A DNA stretch of 64,000 bases from Cobetia crustatorum (GTDB lineage: Bacteria > Pseudomonadota > Gammaproteobacteria > Pseudomonadales > Halomonadaceae), in NCBI RefSeq assembly GCF_000591415.1, contig NZ_JEMF01000056.1, positions 1 through 64,000 of the forward strand, in the 5' to 3' direction. The notes beneath the pieces are model-generated. The model was not told the DNA's origin, did no database searches, and worked only from the letters and a program-made list of their open reading frames with translations. A program made the position numbers and the translations under genes. Below are positions 36,162 through 46,212 of the stretch, one piece after another. How positions within the stretch are numbered: position 1 is the first letter of the stretch; every line of letters begins with the position of its first letter.

Positions 36162-37460
36162 GTGAACAAGAAAATCGCTGCCGCAATGCTATCCGCCTGT
36201 GTCGGTTTCTCGCTGGCCAATGTCGCCCAGGCAGAAGAGGGGCCGATCAAGGTCGGCATCCTGCACTCACTGTCCGGCACCATGGCGATCAGTGAATCGA
36301 CACTGAAAGACACCATGTTGATGCTGATCGAGAAGCAGAACGAGCAGGGCGGGCTGCTGGGACGCAAGCTAGAGCCTGTCGTGGTCGACCCGGCCTCCAA
36401 CTGGCCGCTGTTCGCCGAGAAGGCGCGTGAGCTGCTGGCGCAGGACAAGGTCGACGTGATCTTCGGCAACTGGACGTCCGTCTCGCGCAAGTCGGTGCTG
36501 CCGGTGGTCGAGGAGCTCAACGGCCTGCTGTTCTATCCGGTGCAGTATGAGGGCGAGGAGTCCTCGGAGAACGTCTTCTACACCGGAGCGGCGCCCAATC
36601 AGCAGGCGATTCCGGCAGTGGATTACTTGATGAACGATGTGGGCGTGGAGCGCTGGGTGCTGGCGGGCACGGACTATGTCTATCCGCGTACCACCAACAA
36701 GATCCTGGCCGCCTACCTCAAGTCGAAGGGCGTGGCGGACGCGGATGTGATGGTCAATTACACCCCCTTCGGCCATTCCAACTGGCAGTCCATCGTCTCG
36801 GATATCAAGTCCTTCGGCAGTGCCGGCAAGAAGACGGCCGTGGTGTCCACCATCAATGGCGATGCCAATGTGCCGTTCTATCGTGAGCTGGCCAACCAGG
36901 GCATCAATGCCGAGGACATCCCGGTGGTGGCCTTCTCGGTGGGCGAGCAGGAGCTCTCGGGCATCGATACCGCGCCGCTGGTCGGCCACCTGGCCGCCTG
37001 GAACTACTTCATGAGCGTGGACAGCGACACCAACTACGACTTCATCGATGAGTGGATCGATTACACCGGCAAGGAAGATGCGGTCACCAACGACCCGATG
37101 GAAGCCCACTACATCGGCTTCAACATGTGGATGGAAGCCGCGCGCAAGGCCGGCAGCGTCGAGGTCGATGCGGTCAAGGACGCCATCATCGGTGTCTCGG
37201 TGCCCAACCTGACCGGCGGCTACGCCACCATGATGCCCAACCATCACATCACCAAGCCGGTGCTGATCGGCGAGATCCAGGACAACGGCCAGTTCTCCGT
37301 CGTCTGGCAGACCCCGTCCACCGTGGCAGGCGATGCCTGGTCTGACTATCTGGAAGGTTCCAAGGACCTGATCAGTGACTGGCGCAAGCCGATGGAATGC
37401 GGCAACTACAATGTCGTGACTCATTCCTGTGGGGCTCAACAGAGCGTTGCGACGCAATGA
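36162..37460 (+). CDS. urtA: Urea ABC transporter, substrate-binding protein
   Basis: This 432-residue periplasmic urea-binding protein is of the UrtA/AmiC type. A signal peptide (about 1-23, KKIAAAMLSACVGFSLANVAQA) is followed by IKVGILHSLSGTMAISE, the typical start of the mature protein. Other family blocks are FGNWTSVSRKSVLPVVEE, NGLLFYPVQYEG and FYTGAAPNQQ. The GTG at 36162 is chosen because a GAGG site lies about seven bases upstream and the sigma-54 promoter overlaps any earlier start. It is the first gene of the urtABCDE-ure operon and delivers urea to the UrtBC channel. Confidence 0.95.
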   Translation: MNKKIAAAMLSACVGFSLANVAQAEEGPIKVGILHSLSGTMAISESTLKDTMLMLIEKQNEQGGLLGRKLEPVVVDPASNWPLFAEKARELLAQDKVDVIFGNWTSVSRKSVLPVVEELNGLLFYPVQYEGEESSENVFYTGAAPNQQAIPAVDYLMNDVGVERWVLAGTDYVYPRTTNKILAAYLKSKGVADADVMVNYTPFGHSNWQSIVSDIKSFGSAGKKTAVVSTINGDANVPFYRELANQGINAEDIPVVAFSVGEQELSGIDTAPLVGHLAAWNYFMSVDSDTNYDFIDEWIDYTGKEDAVTNDPMEAHYIGFNMWMEAARKAGSVEVDAVKDAIIGVSVPNLTGGYATMMPNHHITKPVLIGEIQDNGQFSVVWQTPSTVAGDAWSDYLEGSKDLISDWRKPMECGNYNVVTHSCGAQQSVATQ

Positions 37461-37540
37461 TGCCTGGCACGTTCTGAGAGCGAGGCGGCGTGCAGGGGAG
37501 CCTGCATGTCGCCTCGTTGAGTGTCAGCTCCGAGGCCACG

Positions 37541-39247
37541 ATGCCCTCGGAGACTGATGACGCCTTTGTGCGTTCACCATGGATGGCCTTCTTGATGTCT
37601 ATATCCGTTGCAACGATGTACCGCGGGTGCTGGCAGTGGATGCTGCTGGTCTGTCTTTTGTCATTCCCCCTGTTTGCCGCTGCCCAGTCCGAGTCTGCGA
37701 CTGGCCAGTCTGCGCGCCTGTCTGACGGCGCTGCTCAATCCCTGTTGACCCGGCTCGCCGAGGCACGCAACCCGGCCAAGCCAGCCGTGATCGATGAGAT
37801 CGCGATGAGCGGCGATGCACGTGCACGTGGCTGGCTGGAAGCCTTTTCTGCCAGCAAGCTGGCTCGTCTCAAGGACGCCGAGCGCTTCTTGATCATCGAC
37901 AACAATCGCGGCCGCGAATGGGCCGTCTCCGACGCCCTGTCGGGAGAATCGGCGGGCAAGGTCTCGCGCCGCGACTTAAAGACGCTGCGCAGCAACAACT
38001 CGCTGCGCGGGCATATCGATGGCGTGCTCTCGATGATCGACCTGTCTTCTCCGGATGCCGAAGTTAGACTCGCGGCGGCACGCGGCCTGCGCGGCAGTGT
38101 CGATGAGGCCATGGCCGAGCGATTGCCGAGCCTGATCGAGCAGGAAGGCGATGACGCTATCCGCGCCACTCTGAAGGAAGCGCTCGCCATCCAGCAGCTG
38201 GAAGCCAACGGCGACCCCGCAGCACTGGACACACTGTCCGGCAGCCTGAATGCCGCCGCGATCGCCGCCATCAATGGCGCCGCGGTGAGTGATGATCCGC
38301 AGCTGGCCCAGGCCGCCAAGGTGGCGCTGGCCGGTATCGAGCAGAAGCTTCAGCTCAACAGCGGGCTCGAGACGCTCTACTTCGGCCTCTCGCTGGGCTC
38401 GGTACTGGTGCTGGCCGCCATCGGGCTTGCCATCACCTTCGGTGTCATGGGTGTAATCAACATGGCGCATGGCGAACTGATCATGCTGGGCGCCTACACC
38501 ACCTGGGGCATGCAGCAATTGCTGCCCGGGCAGCCGGGGTTGGCGCTGCTGCTGTCGATTCCGGCAGGCTTTCTGGTCGCGGCGGCGGTGGGTGTGATCA
38601 TCGAGCGCAGCGTCATCCAGCACCTCAAGGGGCGTCCTCTTGAGACCTTGCTGGCCACCTTCGGCATCAGCCTGATCCTGCAGCAGCTGGTGCGTACCAC
38701 CATCTCGCCCCTGAATCGCATCGTGGTCACGCCGGAGTGGATGAGTGGCTCGCTGATGATCAACGAGGCGCTGTCACTGACGCTCAATCGCCTCTACATC
38801 ATCGGCTTCGCGCTGTTCGTGTTCGCCGGTCTGATGCTGATCATGCGCCGTACCCGTCTCGGCCTCGAGGTGCGGGCGGTGACCCAGAACCGGGCCATGG
38901 CGCGCTCGATGGGTATCAAGGCGACCCGCGTCGACATCATGACCTTCGCGCTGGGCTCCGGTGTGGCCGGCCTTGCCGGTGTCGCGCTCTCCCAGATCAC
39001 CAACGTCGGGCCGAACCTGGGCCAGAACTACATCATCGACTCCTTCATGGTCGTGGTATTCGGCGGGGTCGGCAATCTGTGGGGCACGCTGGTGGCCGGC
39101 ATGTCGCTGGGGCTGCTCAATCAGTTCCTCGAGCCCTGGGCGGGTGCGGTTCTCGCCAAGATCGTGGTGCTGGTCTTCATCATCCTGTTCATTCAAAAGC
39201 GCCCGCGGGGACTCTTCCCGCAAAAGGGCCGCGCCGCGGAGGGTTGA
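37541..39247 (+). CDS. urtB: Urea ABC transporter, permease UrtB
   Basis: This permease of the LivH type has about 568 residues. UrtB proteins carry an N-terminal extracytoplasmic extension, here about 270 residues with a signal-like stretch (MLLVCLLSFPLFAAA), then the membrane domain with VLAAIGLAITFGVMGVINMAHG, the hallmark of this family, and GVGNLWGTLVAG near the end. The ATG at 37541 with GAGG upstream is chosen. A GTG at 37490 would add 17 residues, and an ATG at 37583 is also possible. With UrtC it forms the channel. Confidence 0.93.
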   Translation: MPSETDDAFVRSPWMAFLMSISVATMYRGCWQWMLLVCLLSFPLFAAAQSESATGQSARLSDGAAQSLLTRLAEARNPAKPAVIDEIAMSGDARARGWLEAFSASKLARLKDAERFLIIDNNRGREWAVSDALSGESAGKVSRRDLKTLRSNNSLRGHIDGVLSMIDLSSPDAEVRLAAARGLRGSVDEAMAERLPSLIEQEGDDAIRATLKEALAIQQLEANGDPAALDTLSGSLNAAAIAAINGAAVSDDPQLAQAAKVALAGIEQKLQLNSGLETLYFGLSLGSVLVLAAIGLAITFGVMGVINMAHGELIMLGAYTTWGMQQLLPGQPGLALLLSIPAGFLVAAAVGVIIERSVIQHLKGRPLETLLATFGISLILQQLVRTTISPLNRIVVTPEWMSGSLMINEALSLTLNRLYIIGFALFVFAGLMLIMRRTRLGLEVRAVTQNRAMARSMGIKATRVDIMTFALGSGVAGLAGVALSQITNVGPNLGQNYIIDSFMVVVFGGVGNLWGTLVAGMSLGLLNQFLEPWAGAVLAKIVVLVFIILFIQKRPRGLFPQKGRAAEG

Positions 39248-39250
39248 TCC

Positions 39251-40420
39251 ATGCCTGATTCACGTTCCTGGCTGGCGCGCCCCTTCACGGAGCGCTCCAC
39301 CCAGATATTCCTCGCGGTGCTGACGCTGTCGGTGCTCGCCATCACGCTGCTGCATGTGCTGCTGCCCGAGGGGCATCCGCTGCATGTCAGCACCTTCACC
39401 GTCACCCTGCTGGGCAAGTACCTGTGCTATGCGCTGCTGGCGGTCGCGGTGGATCTCGTCTGGGGCTACCTCGGCATTCTCAGCCTGGGCCATGGCGCCT
39501 TCTTCGCGCTGGGCGGTTACGCCATGGGCATGTACCTGATGCGCGAGATCGGTGACCGCGGCGTCTATGGCAATCCGGAGCTGCCGGACTTCATGGTCTT
39601 CCTCAACTGGCAGGAGCTGCCGTGGTTCTGGCAGGGCTTCGACATGCCGGCCTTCGCCTTCCTGATGGTGCTGTTGGCGCCAGGGCTGCTGGCGCTGGTG
39701 TTCGGCTTCCTGGCCTTCCGCTCCCGCGTCACCGGCGTCTATCTCTCGATCATCACCCAGGCGCTGACCTTCGCCTTGATGCTGGCGTTCTTCCGCAACG
39801 AGATGGGCTTTGGTGGCAACAACGGCCTGACCGACTTCAAAGACATTCTCGGCTTCGATCTGCGCACGGATGCGGTGCGCATCGCGCTGTTCATCGCCAG
39901 TGGTGTGGCGCTGGGGCTCGGCTATCTGCTGTGTCGTGGCATCGTCGGCTCCAAGCTGGGGCGGCTAAGCATCGCCTGTCGCGACGCCGAGGCGCGCACG
40001 CGCTTTCTGGGTTACCGCGTCGAACGTGTCCAGCTGTTTATCTTCGTGGTCTCGGCGATGCTGGCCGGGGTCGCGGGTGCGCTGTACGTGCCGCAGGTCG
40101 GCATCATCAATCCCGGCGAGTTCTCGCCGCTGTTCTCCATCGAGGTGGTGGTGTGGGTGGCGCTCGGTGGCCGCGCGACGCTCTACGGCGCCGTGCTGGG
40201 CGCGCTGATCGTCAACTACGCCAAGACGGTATTCACCGGCATCATGCCGGATGCCTGGCTGTTCGCCCTCGGCGGCCTGTTCGTGCTGGTCACCGTGCTG
40301 TTGCCCAAGGGCATCGCCGGCCTGTTCGCTCAGCGTGGCTGGGGCAGGCGTTCGCAGTCGTCCGCGGCTAAGACCGAATCGGCATCCGGTTCCCGTCCCA
40401 TCGAGGAGGCCACCGCATGA
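39251..40420 (+). CDS. urtC: Urea ABC transporter, permease UrtC
   Basis: This 389-residue LivM-type permease has about ten helices. Family blocks are WGYLGILSLGHGAFFALGGYA, NNGLTDFKDI and GVAGALYVPQVGIINPGEFSP, close to known UrtC. It starts three bases after the urtB stop and overlaps urtD by four bases. With UrtB it forms the urea-conducting heterodimer in the inner membrane. Confidence 0.95.
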   Translation: MPDSRSWLARPFTERSTQIFLAVLTLSVLAITLLHVLLPEGHPLHVSTFTVTLLGKYLCYALLAVAVDLVWGYLGILSLGHGAFFALGGYAMGMYLMREIGDRGVYGNPELPDFMVFLNWQELPWFWQGFDMPAFAFLMVLLAPGLLALVFGFLAFRSRVTGVYLSIITQALTFALMLAFFRNEMGFGGNNGLTDFKDILGFDLRTDAVRIALFIASGVALGLGYLLCRGIVGSKLGRLSIACRDAEARTRFLGYRVERVQLFIFVVSAMLAGVAGALYVPQVGIINPGEFSPLFSIEVVVWVALGGRATLYGAVLGALIVNYAKTVFTGIMPDAWLFALGGLFVLVTVLLPKGIAGLFAQRGWGRRSQSSAAKTESASGSRPIEEATA

Positions 40421-41244
40421 GCCTGTTGAAAGAGATGGCCACGCGTGACCGCGTGTTCGACTTCCTGACCCCGCGCACCTCGCCGGTGGACGTGACCCAC
40501 GGGCCGATCCTCTATCTGGAAGATGTCAGTGTCAGCTTCGATGGCTTCAAGGCGATCAATGACCTCAACCTGACCATCGATGATGGCGAACTGCGTTGCA
40601 TCATCGGCCCCAACGGCGCGGGCAAGACCACGATGATGGACATCATCACCGGCAAGACGCGCCCCGACAGTGGCTCGGTGTGGTTCGGCAGCCGGCACGA
40701 TCTGCTGCGCATGAGTGAGCCCGAGATCGCCACCCTGGGCATCGGGCGCAAGTTCCAGAAGCCCACCGTCTTCGAGGCGCTCAGCGTGTTCGAGAATCTC
40801 GAACTGGCCATGGCCACCGACAAGCGCATCTTCCCGACGCTGGCGGCCCGCATGAGCGGCGAGACCCGCGCCAGGATCGAGGAGGTGCTCGAGACGATTC
40901 ACCTCAAGGAGTGGCATGCGCGCGAGGCGGGCATCCTGTCCCACGGCCAGAAGCAGTGGCTGGAGATCGGCATGCTGTTGATGCAGAAGCCGCGGCTGCT
41001 GCTGGTCGATGAACCGGTGGCCGGCATGACCGAGCAGGAGATGGAGCGCACCGCGGAGCTGCTGACCAGCCTGGCGGGGCGCCAGTCGGTGGTGGTGGTC
41101 GAGCACGACATGGGCTTCGTGCGCTCCATCGCGCGCAAGGTCACGGTGTTGCATCAGGGCGCGGTATTGGCGGAAGGCAGCATGGATGCGGTATCGAGCG
41201 ACCCGAAAGTCGTCGAGGTCTACCTGGGAGAGAGTGACGGATGA
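40417..41244 (+). CDS. urtD: Urea ABC transporter, ATP-binding protein UrtD
   Basis: This 275-residue ATPase is of the branched-chain amide family. Walker A is GPNGAGKTT, the signature LSHGQKQWLEIGMLL, Walker B LLLVDEPVAGM, and the switch histidine lies in VVEHDMGF. The signature Q-loop region GRKFQKPTVFEAL is typical of LivG/UrtD. It overlaps urtC and urtE by four bases each and should pair with UrtE beneath UrtBC. Confidence 0.96.
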   Translation: MSLLKEMATRDRVFDFLTPRTSPVDVTHGPILYLEDVSVSFDGFKAINDLNLTIDDGELRCIIGPNGAGKTTMMDIITGKTRPDSGSVWFGSRHDLLRMSEPEIATLGIGRKFQKPTVFEALSVFENLELAMATDKRIFPTLAARMSGETRARIEEVLETIHLKEWHAREAGILSHGQKQWLEIGMLLMQKPRLLLVDEPVAGMTEQEMERTAELLTSLAGRQSVVVVEHDMGFVRSIARKVTVLHQGAVLAEGSMDAVSSDPKVVEVYLGESDG

Positions 41245-42035
41245 CGCAAGCGCTGAACACCAAGGCACCGATGCCGAGCGGCGAGTCGCCGCTGCTGACC
41301 ATCGACACGCTCAACCAGTTCTACGGGGAAAGCCACACGCTGTGGGACCTGACGCTGGAGATTCCCGTTGGGCAATGTACCTGCGTGATGGGCCGCAACG
41401 GCGTCGGCAAGACCACGCTGATGAAATGCATCATGGGCGAGGAGAGCGTCCGTGACGGCAAGCTCCTGTACCGCGCCGATGCCAGTGGCAGCGATTCCGG
41501 TCGCGTTGCCAGTAGCAATGAGCCGCTTGATCTGACGCGGCGCAAGCTCGAGGAGCGCGCGCGGCTGGGTGTCGGCTACGTCCCCCAGGGGCGACAGATC
41601 TTCCCGATGATGACGGTTGAAGAGAATCTGCGCACCGGTCTTGCCGTGCGCCGGGATGGCCTGCGCCAGATTCCCGAGCGCATCTATGAGTTGTTTCCCG
41701 TGCTCAAGGAGATGCGTCACCGGCGTGGGGGGGATCTCTCTGGCGGCCAGCAGCAACAGCTCGCCATCGGCCGCGCGCTGGTGATCGAACCGCGCCTGCT
41801 GATTCTCGATGAGCCCGGCGAGGGCATCCAGCCCAATATCGTCGCCCAGATTGGTGAGGTCATCCGCCGTCTGATCAAGGAAGACGGCCTGACGGTGCTG
41901 CTGGTCGAGCAGAAGTTGCCCTTCGCGCGCAAGTACGCTGATCGCTTCGTGATCATGGATCGCGGCCGCCGGGTAGCCGAAGGCGAGATCGCGGCGCTGT
42001 CCGATGAACTGATCAAGCAGCACCTGACCGTATGA
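41241..42035 (+). CDS. urtE: Urea ABC transporter, ATP-binding protein UrtE
   Basis: This 264-residue LivF-type ATPase pairs with UrtD. Walker A is [12 protein letters not shown], the signature [15 protein letters not shown], Walker [14 protein letters not shown], and the switch region [37 protein letters not shown] is the usual Q-loop block of this family. It overlaps urtD by four bases at the start and ureD by four at the end, so transporter and urease genes form one transcription unit. Confidence 0.96.
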   Translation: MTQALNTKAPMPSGESPLLTIDTLNQFYGESHTLWDLTLEIPVGQCTCVMGRNGVGKTTLMKCIMGEESVRDGKLLYRADASGSDSGRVASSNEPLDLTRRKLEERARLGVGYVPQGRQIFPMMTVEENLRTGLAVRRDGLRQIPERIYELFPVLKEMRHRRGGDLSGGQQQQLAIGRALVIEPRLLILDEPGEGIQPNIVAQIGEVIRRLIKEDGLTVLLVEQKLPFARKYADRFVIMDRGRRVAEGEIAALSDELIKQHLTV

Positions 42036-42969
42036 CGATCCGGTGCGTGATTCCCGCTGACGGCGCGATGGATGCCGTGCGCAGTGAGGCCAATGCCTCT
42101 GGCCACCGCTTCGATGACCAGCGCCAGTGGCAGGCCGCGCTGGCGCTGCGTTTCGAGGCGGATGCGCGCGACACCAGTGATAGCGGGCGCGCCATCACCC
42201 GCCTGACGCGCAGACGTCATCATGGCCCGCTGCGTGTGCAGCGCCCGTTCTATCCCGAAGGCCGCCACGGCTGCTGCCACGTCTATCTGCTGCACCTCCG
42301 GGTGGGCTGGTCAGCGGCGATGCGCTGCAGATCGAGGCCGAGGTGGAGGAGGGCGCGCATGTGCTGTTGACCACACCGGCGGCGGCCAAGCTCTACAAGG
42401 CCGATCGCAACGGCGTGGCCTGGGGCCAGCATACGCATCTCAAGGTCGCCGAGGGGGCCACCCTGGAATGGCTGCCTCAGGAAACGCTGGCCTTCAATGG
42501 CTCGCGCGGCGAGCAGACCACCACCCTCGAGCTTGCCAGCTCTGCGCGCTGTCTGGGCTGGGAAGTGCTGGCACTGGGGCGACCGGTCGGCGAGCTGCCC
42601 TTCGTCAGCGGCCATCTCGAACAACGCTTTCGCCTGACCCGCGACGGCAAGCCAGTGTGGATCGAGCGCCAGTCGCTGGACCCGATGCATCCGCGCTTCA
42701 CCGGGCGCTGGGGGCAGGGCGGTTGCAGTGTGCAGGCGACGCTGTGGGCGGTCGGACTCGAGGATGAGGCGGCGGCCATCGAGGCCCTGCGTGAGGCGTT
42801 GCCGGCTTCCCCGCGCTGGGCGGTGACATGCCGCGAAGGCGTATTGCTGCTGCGCTATCTGGGCCATGAACGCAACGAGGCCTGGACGCTGTGCCAGCAG
42901 GCATGGCAGCTCCTGCGCCCCCTGATGACGGGGCTTGAGGCACAGGTGCCACGTATCTGGCTGACCTGA
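42032..42969 (+). pseudogene. ureD: Urease accessory protein UreD (single-base frameshift)
   Basis: This is a urease maturation chaperone of about 312 residues that binds apo-urease and, with UreF and UreG, forms the nickel-loading complex. The N-terminal part has [20 protein letters not shown]. The C-terminal part has [18 protein letters not shown] and WLPQETLAFNGS. The frame breaks at 42295-42296. One added C in CACC(C)TCCGGG gives [17 protein letters not shown], the expected conserved block, and a normal length. It starts inside the urtE stop. As urease function usually requires UreD and the rest of the operon is clean, this is more probably a sequencing error than a real null. Confidence 0.9.
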
Positions 42970-43011
42970 TCTCGAGAGACCCCACTGAATGACAACCACA
43001 AGAGCCACGAC

Positions 43012-43314
43012 ATGGAACTGACGCCAAGAGACAAGGACAAGCTGCTGCTGTTCACCGCAGCGCTGCTGGCGGAACGCCGCAAGGCCAAGGGCCTCAAGCT
43101 CAACTACCCGGAATCCATCGCCTTGATCAGCGCCGAGATTCTGGAAGGCGCCCGCGAAGGCTTGAGCGTGGCCGAGCTGATGGGGCGCGGCGCGGAGGTG
43201 CTGACCCGTGACGACGTGATGGAAGGCATCGCCGAGATGATTCCCGAAGTGCAGGTCGAGGCGACCTTCCCGGACGGCACCAAGCTGGTGACCGTTCACA
43301 ACCCCATCGTGTGA
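43012..43314 (+). CDS. ureA: Urease subunit gamma
   Basis: This 100-residue structural subunit has the invariant start [18 protein letters not shown], then [18 protein letters not shown] and the C-terminal [18 protein letters not shown]. Length matches bacterial UreA exactly. It lies 42 bases after ureD and 11 before ureB, in the order ureD-A-B-C-E-F-G. With UreB and UreC it forms the trimeric urease. Confidence 0.97.
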   Translation: MELTPRDKDKLLLFTAALLAERRKAKGLKLNYPESIALISAEILEGAREGLSVAELMGRGAEVLTRDDVMEGIAEMIPEVQVEATFPDGTKLVTVHNPIV

Positions 43315-43325
43315 GGCGAGCAATC

Positions 43326-43654
43326 ATGATTCCCGGTGAATATCTGGTGGCGGACGGCGAGATCTCTCTCTGCGAGGACCGCCTGCGCACCACGCTCTCG
43401 GTCGGCAATACCGGCGACCGACCGATCCAGATCGGCTCGCACTATCACTTTGCCGAGGCCAATCCGGCGCTGGTGTTTGATCGCGAGGCCGCCTCGGGCA
43501 GCGCCTGGATATTGCCGCCGGCACGGCGATTCGCTTCGAGCCGGGGCAGACGCGTGACGTCACGCTGATCCCCTTCGCCGGCAGCCGTCATATCTATGGC
43601 TTCCGTGGCGAGGTGATGGGGCAACTCAAGGATGACGGCAGTGTCCAGCGCTGA
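43326..43654 (+). pseudogene. ureB: Urease subunit beta (single-base frameshift)
   Basis: This is the beta subunit, 109 residues if repaired. The start [13 protein letters not shown] and the block [19 protein letters not shown] are typical. The frame breaks at 43499-43500. One C added in GGC(C)AGC gives [17 protein letters not shown] and then the conserved [17 protein letters not shown] to the stop at 43654. A broken beta subunit would leave no active enzyme despite the otherwise intact operon, so the break is suspect. The start is the ATG at 43326. Confidence 0.92.
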
Positions 43655-43727
43655 GCGAGCGATGCTCCTTCCGGCAAGACGTCAGGCAATGGCGCTGACA
43701 GGCATTCAGTTCGGAGCTCACATGGCG

Positions 43728-43797
43728 ACTGCAGTTCAGAAATTGCGGCTTAGCAACTGCAGCTCAGAAGCGTTGGCTTAGAAGCTGCAGCTCAGGG
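43728..43797 (+). repeat. 28-bp imperfect tandem repeat between ureB and ureC
   Basis: Two and a half copies of a 28-base unit lie in the ureB-ureC gap: 43728-43755, 43756-43783 and a half copy at 43784-43797. Each begins (A/G)CTGCAG(T/C)TCAG and the two full copies contain GGCTTAG. They end just before the ureC ribosome binding region and could affect mRNA structure or simply be a local duplication. Confidence 0.75.
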
Positions 43798-43812
43798 ATC
43801 AAGAGGCAACCC

Positions 43813-45516
43813 ATGAAGATAACGCGACAGGCCTATGCCGACATGTACGGACCGACCACCGGGGACCGCGTGCGTCTGGGCGATACGGCGCTGTGGATCG
43901 AGGTGGAGAAGGATTTCACCCACTACGGGGAAGAAGTGAAGTTCGGCGGTGGCAAGGTGATCCGCGATGGCATGGGCCAGAGCCAGCGCGCCGATGACAG
44001 CGTGATGGATACCGTGATCACCAATGCGCTGATTCTGGACTGGTGGGGCATCGTCAAGGCGGATGTCGGCCTCAAGGCTGGGCGCATCGCGGCCATCGGC
44101 AAAGCGGGCAACCCCGATACCCAGCCTGACGTGGATATCGTGATCGGCCCGGGCACCGAGATCATCGCCGGTGAGGGCAAGATTCTCACCGCTGGTGGTG
44201 TCGACCCGCACATCCACTTCATCTGCCCTCAGCAGGTGGAAGAGGCGCTGATGAGCGGCATCACCACCATGCTCGGCGGCGGTACCGGGCCAGCCACCGG
44301 CACCAATGCTACCACCTGTACGCCAGGGCCGTGGCATATCGGCAAGATGCTGCAGGCGGTGGATAGCCTGCCGATGAACATCGGCTTTCTCGGCAAGGGC
44401 AATGCCTCGCTGCCACAGGGACTGGAGCAGCAGATCGAGGCCGGCGTGATCGGCCTCAAGCTGCATGAGGACTGGGGCACGTCGCCGGCCTCCATCGACA
44501 ACTGTCTGACCGTCGCCGATGCCTATGACGTGCAGGTGGCGATCCATACCGACACCCTGAACGAGTCGGGCTTCGTCGAGGACACCCTGGCGGCCTTCAA
44601 GGACCGCTGCATCCACACCTTCCACACTGAAGGCGCCGGTGGCGGCCATGCCCCGGACATCATCACCGCGTGCTCGCGGCCCAACGTGCTGCCGTCATCC
44701 ACCAACCCGACGCGTCCCTACACCGTCAACACGGTGGATGAGCATCTCGACATGCTGATGGTTTGCCACCATCTGGACCCGAGCATTCCCGAGGACGTCG
44801 CCTTCGCCGATTCGCGCATTCGCCGTGAGACCATCGCCGCCGAGGACATCCTGCATGACCTGGGTGTCATCTCGATGATGTCCTCGGATTCCCAGGCGAT
44901 GGGCCGCGTGGGCGAGGTGATCTGCCGTACCTGGCAGACGGCGCACAAGATGCGCGAACAGCGCGGCCTGCTGGCAGAGGACAGCGAGCGCGGCACCGAC
45001 AACTTCCGTGCGCGCCGCTATATCGCCAAGTACACCATCAACTCGGCCATCACCCACGGCATCGCCCACGAGGTCGGCTCAATTGAAGTCGGCAAGCTGG
45101 CGGACCTGGTGCTGTGGTCACCGGCGTTCTTTGGCGTCAAACCGGCCTGCATCCTCAAGGGCGGCATGATCGCCGCTGCGCCGATGGGCGACCCGAATGC
45201 CTCGATTCCCACGCCGCAGCCGGTGCATTACCGCCCGATGTTCGGTGCCTTCGGCAAGGCGGCCAGCGCCACGCGCCTGACATTCGTCTCCCAGGCGGCG
45301 CTCAAGGCTGGTGTCGGGGAGGCGCTCGGGCTCGACAGCCCGCTGTCCGCCTGCCGCGACGTGCGTCAGGTGCGCAAGTGCGACATGAAACTCAATGACG
45401 CCTGCCCGGAGCTCAAGGTCGACCCCGAGACCTACGAAGTCTTCGCAGACGGTGAGCTGCTGACCTGTGAGCCTGCCAGCGAGCTGCCGCTGGCCCAGCG
45501 CTATCACCTGTTCTGA
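43813..45516 (+). CDS. ureC: Urease subunit alpha (catalytic)
   Basis: This 567-residue catalytic subunit hydrolyses urea to ammonia and carbamate in the cytoplasm. Visible features are the nickel-ligand HIHF block after LTAGGVDP, the carbamylated lysine at about 216 in GLKLHEDWG, the ligand region [24 protein letters not shown], and the flap with [17 protein letters not shown]. Length and all active-site motifs are normal. Its maturation needs UreD, UreE, UreF and UreG, encoded around it. Confidence 0.98.
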   Translation: MKITRQAYADMYGPTTGDRVRLGDTALWIEVEKDFTHYGEEVKFGGGKVIRDGMGQSQRADDSVMDTVITNALILDWWGIVKADVGLKAGRIAAIGKAGNPDTQPDVDIVIGPGTEIIAGEGKILTAGGVDPHIHFICPQQVEEALMSGITTMLGGGTGPATGTNATTCTPGPWHIGKMLQAVDSLPMNIGFLGKGNASLPQGLEQQIEAGVIGLKLHEDWGTSPASIDNCLTVADAYDVQVAIHTDTLNESGFVEDTLAAFKDRCIHTFHTEGAGGGHAPDIITACSRPNVLPSSTNPTRPYTVNTVDEHLDMLMVCHHLDPSIPEDVAFADSRIRRETIAAEDILHDLGVISMMSSDSQAMGRVGEVICRTWQTAHKMREQRGLLAEDSERGTDNFRARRYIAKYTINSAITHGIAHEVGSIEVGKLADLVLWSPAFFGVKPACILKGGMIAAAPMGDPNASIPTPQPVHYRPMFGAFGKAASATRLTFVSQAALKAGVGEALGLDSPLSACRDVRQVRKCDMKLNDACPELKVDPETYEVFADGELLTCEPASELPLAQRYHLF

Positions 45517-45564
45517 AGGCCTGTTTCAAGTGCCTGTTCTGATTCCCTATTCGAGATTGACGCC

Positions 45565-46212
45565 ATGATGGAACTGATACATCGCCTGCCAGACGCCAGT
45601 GGTTCAGGCGACCCAGCGAGCGCTCACACCGATGCCGAGCCCCTCGACACCCTGACCCTGCCGCTGGAGCTGCGCATCCGCGGTCGTCTGCGTGCCACCA
45701 CGGATGGCGGACGCGAGGTTGGCCTGTTTCTGGATCGCGGTCCGGTACTGCGTGATGGCGATCGGCTGGCCTCGCGCGAGGGTGAGGTGATCCGCATCCG
45801 CGCCGCGGATGAGCCGGTAGTGACTGCCCACATCGCCGCCGGGCGTCCGATGGCCGCGCTCTGCTATCACCTGGGCAATCGCCATGTGCAGCTCGCCATC
45901 GGCATGCAGACGCCTGACGCTGGCAGTAGTGAAGGAAAGGCCGAAGCAAAGGGCGAAGCAGCGAGCGCAACCGGCTGGGTGCGCTTCCCGCCGGATCACG
46001 TGCTGGAAGAACTGGCCGAGCGACTGGGCGCGACCCTCATCCATCACGAGGCGCCCTTTGACCCTGAGCCGGGCGCCTATGCCCAGGCGGGGCAGGGGCA
46101 TGCTCACTCACACGGTCATGGCCACGGCCACTCACATGCTCACGACCATGCCCATGAGCACAGCCACGGCCATTCTCACAGCCACGCCCATGAGCACACG
46201 CATGAGCACTGA
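45565..46212 (+). CDS. ureE: Urease accessory protein UreE with histidine-rich tail
   Basis: This 215-residue nickel metallochaperone has an N-terminal peptide-binding domain, a metal-binding domain with AALCYHLGNRHVQL (the conserved interface His), and a C-terminal tail of about 35 residues that is roughly half histidine, alternating with Ser, Gly, Ala and Glu. Such tails store or buffer nickel in some UreE proteins. A linker with Glu and Ala repeats lies in the middle. The ATG at 45565 or 45568 may be used. It is followed by ureF in an 11-base overlap. Confidence 0.95.
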   Translation: MMELIHRLPDASGSGDPASAHTDAEPLDTLTLPLELRIRGRLRATTDGGREVGLFLDRGPVLRDGDRLASREGEVIRIRAADEPVVTAHIAAGRPMAALCYHLGNRHVQLAIGMQTPDAGSSEGKAEAKGEAASATGWVRFPPDHVLEELAERLGATLIHHEAPFDPEPGAYAQAGQGHAHSHGHGHGHSHAHDHAHEHSHGHSHSHAHEHTHEH

